From the NCBI GenBank assembly GCA_002409785.1, contig DHOX01000043.1, positions 1 to 19,339 of the forward strand: a stretch of DNA of 19,339 bases, written 5' to 3'. Under the pieces are notes generated by a model. It was not told where the DNA came from and did no database searches. It saw only the letters and a list, made by a program, of their open reading frames with translations. The DNA comes from Prevotella sp. UBA5379. Lineage in GTDB: Bacteria > Bacteroidota > Bacteroidia > Bacteroidales > Bacteroidaceae. Positions 15,863-19,339 of the stretch are shown here, piece after piece. Made by a program: the position numbers and the translations under genes. Position 1 is the first letter of the stretch. The number at the start of each line of letters is the position of its first letter.

Positions 15863-17188
15863 ATGAAACAGTTGAAAAAGAAAATATCAGCCTTGGCCAT
15901 TTTAATATTTGCTATACCTATGACTATTTGTGCCCAGGGAACTATGCCAGAGATAAACAGCGGCAATACTGCTTGGTTGACTGTAGCGACCATCTTAGTG
16001 ATGCTGATGACCATTCCCGGACTTGCCTTGTTCTATGGCGGGTTGGTGCGTCAGAAGAACGTTTTAAGTATTCTCATGCAGTGTCTCATGTGTACCGCTG
16101 TGGTCAGTCTTCTCTGGATATTTTTCGGATATAGCTTCGTGTTTGGAAAAGGATTGAGTGGAAGTCCATTGGGATTCTTTATCGGAGGATTTGATAAGAT
16201 ATTTCTGCATGGCGTAACTACGTCTTCCGTGGTATCTCCTGCTCATGTCCCGGAAATTACTTTTGTTTTATTCCAATGTATGTTTGCTGTAATTACGCCC
16301 GCATTGATTATTGGCTCCTTTGCAGAAAGAATACGCTTCTCGGGATTCCTCCTCTTTACTATTTTGTGGTCTATCTTTTCCTATTATCCTATGGCCCATT
16401 TTGTATGGGGTGGCGGCTGGATGCAACAGTTGGGTGTTATTGATTTTGCAGGTGGTACCGTCGTTCATATCAATGCTGGTATTTCTGCTCTTATAATGGC
16501 TTTGATGCTGGGCCGGCGGAGGGATTATCATCCCGGCAAGCCTATTCCAGGACATAGTGTGCCATTTGTGTTTATTGGTGCTGCCTGTTTATGGCTTGGA
16601 TGGTTTGGCTTCAATGCCGGTAGTGGTCTGACTGCTGATGGATTGGATGCAAATGCTTTTCTGGTCACTCACGTAGCCACTTGCGTAGCTGCTCTTACCT
16701 GGATGGTTATCGACTGGATCGTCAACCGTAAACCGACGACAGTGGGTGTGTGCACAGGGGCTGTAGCAGGGCTTGTCGCCATTACGCCTGCGTCAGGCTC
16801 AGTAGGTCTTTTGGGAGCAAGTGTCATTGGCATGACAACTGGTATAGTATGTTTCTTTATGGTAGCAGTGGTCAAGACAAAATTGAAATATGATGATTCT
16901 CTTGATGCTTTTGGCGTCCATGGTATCGGAGGAATTGTCGGTTCTATCTTGACAGGTGTTTTTGCAACCAGGACTGTGACCGGTGGTGCTGAAGGTGCAC
17001 TCTATGGTGATTGGCATCAACTTGGCGTGCAGTTAGTCGCTACTTTGTTTACGATAGTCTATAGTGCCATTATTACATTCATTCTATTCAAGATTGTTGA
17101 TAAACTCGTTGGTATTAGAGTCGCTCCGCGTGAAGAGGAAGAGGGCGTAGATATTTATGAGCATGGCGAGTCGGCATATAATTATTAG
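15863..17188 (+). CDS. amtB: Ammonium transporter (Amt family)
   Basis: This 441-residue inner-membrane channel has an N-terminal signal sequence (about 1-24, ICA|QG), as AmtB does, and about eleven hydrophobic segments. The signature region LALFYGGLVRQKNVLS (54-69) and the twin pore histidines, His202 in GGTVVHINAG and His353 in FGVHGIGGIVGS, are intact. The C-terminal tail is short and acidic (EEEEGVDIYEHGESAYNY), so there is no fused PII or signalling domain. It imports ammonium when supply is low and is expected to be gated by the PII protein encoded 40 bp upstream in the same operon. The end of the gene is followed within 15 bp by a promoter-like site and inverted repeat ahead of asnB. 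Confidence 0.97.
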   Translation: MKQLKKKISALAILIFAIPMTICAQGTMPEINSGNTAWLTVATILVMLMTIPGLALFYGGLVRQKNVLSILMQCLMCTAVVSLLWIFFGYSFVFGKGLSGSPLGFFIGGFDKIFLHGVTTSSVVSPAHVPEITFVLFQCMFAVITPALIIGSFAERIRFSGFLLFTILWSIFSYYPMAHFVWGGGWMQQLGVIDFAGGTVVHINAGISALIMALMLGRRRDYHPGKPIPGHSVPFVFIGAACLWLGWFGFNAGSGLTADGLDANAFLVTHVATCVAALTWMVIDWIVNRKPTTVGVCTGAVAGLVAITPASGSVGLLGASVIGMTTGIVCFFMVAVVKTKLKYDDSLDAFGVHGIGGIVGSILTGVFATRTVTGGAEGALYGDWHQLGVQLVATLFTIVYSAIITFILFKIVDKLVGIRVAPREEEEGVDIYEHGESAYNY

Positions 17189-17199
17189 ACTCAATAATA

Positions 17200-17231
17200 T
17201 TGACAGGATAAATAATCTTTATTTATGTTTG
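17200..17231 (+). promoter_or_regulatory. Promoter for asnB (TTG - 21 bp - TATGTTTG)
   Basis: A TTG at 17200-17202 and TATGTTTG at 17224-17231 are separated by 21 bp, close to the ideal Bacteroidota -33/-7 arrangement. Transcription would start near 17237 and leave a leader of about 240 nt before asnB. The site starts just 12 bp after the amtB stop. Confidence 0.55.
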
Positions 17232-17248
17232 GATGAATATATCCTGTC
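17202..17248 (+). terminator. Inverted repeat after amtB, possible terminator
   Basis: GACAGGATA (17202-17210) is perfectly inverted as TATCCTGTC (17240-17248). A second hairpin, ATAAATAA-TCT-TTATTTAT (17208-17226), shares three bases with the first left arm, so the two compete. Neither is followed by a T-run. The repeat overlaps the asnB promoter and may work either as the 3' end of the glnK-amtB mRNA or as a binding site. Confidence 0.4.
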
Positions 17249-17476
17249 TGACTGATCTGAATCTCCATCTGATGCATTGACTTTTGGTGAAGGTTAAATA
17301 AAAATTCTCACGGGATTCTTCTGGGTTAGACTCTTCCAGGAGTATCCTTTAATCCTGATTCGGTTTACTCTTCCGAGGAGGGAATTCCCTTGAGTCTTCT
17401 CCGAAATTTCATGATTGCGGGAGGAAACGATAATTAAAAGGTTTAGCAAACTTTAATAACTTAAATAGATTGATAT

Positions 17477-19168
17477 ATGTGTGGTATTGTATCCATTTTT
17501 AACATTCAGGAACAGACTCCTGAACTTCGACAGAAAGCATTACGGATGAGCAGAAAGATCCGTCATCGCGGGCCTGACTGGAGTGGTATTTACTGTGGTG
17601 GATCGGCAATTTTGACCCATGAACGGTTAAGCATCGTAGATCCGGAATCGGGTAAGCAACCATTGTTCTCTCCAGATAAGAAGCAAGTTCTCGCCGTAAA
17701 TGGGGAAATTTATAACCATCAGGCAATTCGCAAGGAATTTAAGGATCGGTATCCGTTTCAGACGGGTAGTGATTGTGAGGTAATTCTGGCCCTTTATCGT
17801 GAGCTGAAGAAAAAGGAGGTAACAGAGAAAGGTATTCAGAATTTATTAGAACAACTCAGTGGCATTTTTGCTTTTGCCCTGTACGATGCAGAGTCTGACA
17901 GTTTCTTGATAGCACGTGATCCTATTGGCGTGATTCCTCTTTATATCGGTTATGATTCTGATGGAAAAGTGTATGTCGCCAGTGAATTGAAGGCATTGGA
18001 AGGACAATGCGATCATTATGAACCCTTTTTGCCAGGCCATTATTACTGGAGTAAGGATCCTGGCATGAAACGCTATTACGCTAGAGACTGGTTCAAATAT
18101 GATGCTGTAAAAGACAACACATCTAGTGTAAAAGCAATTCATGATTCACTTGAGTCGGCTGTCAAACGCCAGTTGATGAGTGATGTACCTTATGGAGTAT
18201 TACTCAGTGGCGGACTAGATTCATCTGTCATTGCGGCTGTCGCCGAGAAATTTGTCAACGACAGGGTAGAGGACAACGGCAGATCCTTGGCCTGGTGGCC
18301 TCGATTACATTCTTTTGCCATTGGGCTGAAGGGAGCTCCCGATCTGGCTAAAGCCAAACTGGTTGCTGATAGTATCGGTACGGTACATCATGAGATTAAT
18401 TATACAATACAGGAAGGCTTAGATGCCATTAGGGATGTCATCTATTTTATAGAGAGCTATGATGTTACTACTGTCAGGGCTTCAACTCCGATGTATCTTT
18501 TAGCCCGGGTGATAAAGTCTATGGGAATCAAGATGGTACTCTCTGGTGAAGGTGCTGATGAAATCTTTGGAGGATACCTCTATTTTCATAAGGCTCCCAG
18601 TCCACGCGCGTTCCATGAGGAGACTGTCCGGAAATTATCTAAGTTGTACCAGTATGATTGTCTGAGGGCAAATAAAAGTCTGGCTGCATGGGGAGTCGAG
18701 GGACGTGTACCCTTTTTGGATAAAGAATTTCTGGATGTAGCCATGCGCACGAATCCAAGGACGAAGATGTGTCCTGGGAAGACGGTGGAGAAGAAAATTG
18801 TGCGTGAAGCTTTTGCAAATATGCTGCCTGATGAGGTGGTTTGGAGACAGAAAGAGCAATTCTCGGATGGTGTTGGCTATTCCTGGATTGATACTTTAAA
18901 GCAGATTACGGCTTCGGCAGTCAGTGATGACCAGATGTCTCATGCTGCAGAACGTTTCCCGATCAATCCTCCCCGTAATAAGGAAGAATATTATTACCGG
19001 AGTATTTTTGCCGAGCACTTTCCTTCAGATAGTGCTGCCCGTTCTGTACCTTCGGTGCCGAGTGTAGCTTGTTCTACAGCTGAGGCTCTTGCATGGGATG
19101 ATCATTTCAAAAAAATAAATGAGCCGAGTGGCCGTGCTGTTATTGATGTACATGAGAATCAGGAATAG
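17477..19168 (+). CDS. asnB: Glutamine-hydrolysing asparagine synthetase B
   Basis: The 563-residue enzyme (E. coli AsnB is 554) makes asparagine from aspartate, glutamine and ATP. The start is fixed by the catalytic Cys2 in MCGIVSIF, which must become the N-terminal residue. The glutaminase half (about 1-195) shows RHRGPDWSG, HERLSIVD (49-56) and NGEIYNH (75-81). The synthetase half has the PP-loop SGGLDSS (244-250), SGEGADEIFGGY (356-367) and GVEGRVPFLD (406-415). It stands 288 bp downstream of amtB, behind its own likely promoter and a long leader. It uses the glutamine that GlnN makes, so control by nitrogen state would make sense. No defect seen. Confidence 0.97.
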   Translation: MCGIVSIFNIQEQTPELRQKALRMSRKIRHRGPDWSGIYCGGSAILTHERLSIVDPESGKQPLFSPDKKQVLAVNGEIYNHQAIRKEFKDRYPFQTGSDCEVILALYRELKKKEVTEKGIQNLLEQLSGIFAFALYDAESDSFLIARDPIGVIPLYIGYDSDGKVYVASELKALEGQCDHYEPFLPGHYYWSKDPGMKRYYARDWFKYDAVKDNTSSVKAIHDSLESAVKRQLMSDVPYGVLLSGGLDSSVIAAVAEKFVNDRVEDNGRSLAWWPRLHSFAIGLKGAPDLAKAKLVADSIGTVHHEINYTIQEGLDAIRDVIYFIESYDVTTVRASTPMYLLARVIKSMGIKMVLSGEGADEIFGGYLYFHKAPSPRAFHEETVRKLSKLYQYDCLRANKSLAAWGVEGRVPFLDKEFLDVAMRTNPRTKMCPGKTVEKKIVREAFANMLPDEVVWRQKEQFSDGVGYSWIDTLKQITASAVSDDQMSHAAERFPINPPRNKEEYYYRSIFAEHFPSDSAARSVPSVPSVACSTAEALAWDDHFKKINEPSGRAVIDVHENQE

Positions 19169-19307
19169 GGTAGATAATCAGTCGTTTTCGAATAATAGAA
19201 CCGTTAAAATAACCTTTTGTAATAATAAATATTCTTGTGTCGTTTTCAAAACAGGCGGCACGCGAAAGTAATCAATCTATCTTTCAATATTCTAATAAGT
19301 AGCGCTC

Positions 19308-19339
19308 GCGCCGTCGGTAGACGCCGCGGCGTTTTTTTT
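19308..19339 (+). terminator. GC-rich hairpin with T-run at the right edge
   Basis: CGCCG (19309-19313) pairs with CGGCG (19327-19331), with a small inner hairpin CGTC-GGTA-GACG, and is followed by eight T residues to the window end. It is a good intrinsic terminator, about 140 bp after the asnB stop. The distance is long, so it may serve asnB or an unseen short transcript. Confidence 0.65.

Noticed and set aside
17233..17280. A 15-codon leader peptide (MNISCLTDLNLHLMH) with two Asn codons upstream of asnB
   Set aside because: Its ATG lies at or before the predicted transcription start, it has no ribosome site, and two scattered Asn codons do not make an attenuator.

Overview
The window looks like chromosomal DNA from a member of the Bacteroidales (Bacteroides, Parabacteroides or a close relative). 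The evidence is a SusC/SusD pair, type III glutamine synthetase, the LL-diaminopimelate aminotransferase route to lysine and peptidoglycan, and promoter-like elements of the Bacteroidota type (TAnnTTTG at -7). I cannot name the species.

Left part (1-9605), glycan uptake and breakdown. Three genes run on the minus strand: a SusC-type TonB-dependent transporter, a SusD-like surface lipoprotein, and the N-terminal part of a membrane acyltransferase of the HGSNAT/DUF5009 type that runs off the left edge. A 628-bp AT-rich divergent region separates susC from a plus-strand secreted 1191-aa glycoside hydrolase family 2 enzyme with two discoidin-like modules. Together they form a small polysaccharide utilisation locus. 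Its substrate cannot be read from the sequence, and no regulator gene lies in the window.

Right part (9781-19168), nitrogen assimilation. On the minus strand, in transcription order, are dapF, dapL, a small outer-membrane beta-barrel protein that resembles the TorF/Gcw_chp porin family, and glnN. Divergent from them, on the plus strand, are a PII signal protein, the ammonium transporter amtB, and glutamine-dependent asparagine synthetase asnB. The layout joins ammonium entry (AmtB), its sensor (PII), its fixation (GlnN) and two nitrogen-consuming steps (AsnB, DapL/DapF), with a candidate outer-membrane channel among them.

The two halves meet tail to tail at 9606-9780, where two GC-rich hairpins serve as convergent terminators. 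Regulatory candidates include four fairly good TAnnTTTG elements, two inverted repeats in the dapF/glnK divergent region, a long structured asnB leader, and a strong hairpin between susD and the acyltransferase gene. I saw no tRNA, rRNA, CRISPR array, insertion sequence or obvious pseudogene. I see no clearly new system. The best leads are the porin-like protein in the nitrogen cluster, the unusual T-loop of the PII protein, and the uncharacterised glycan locus.
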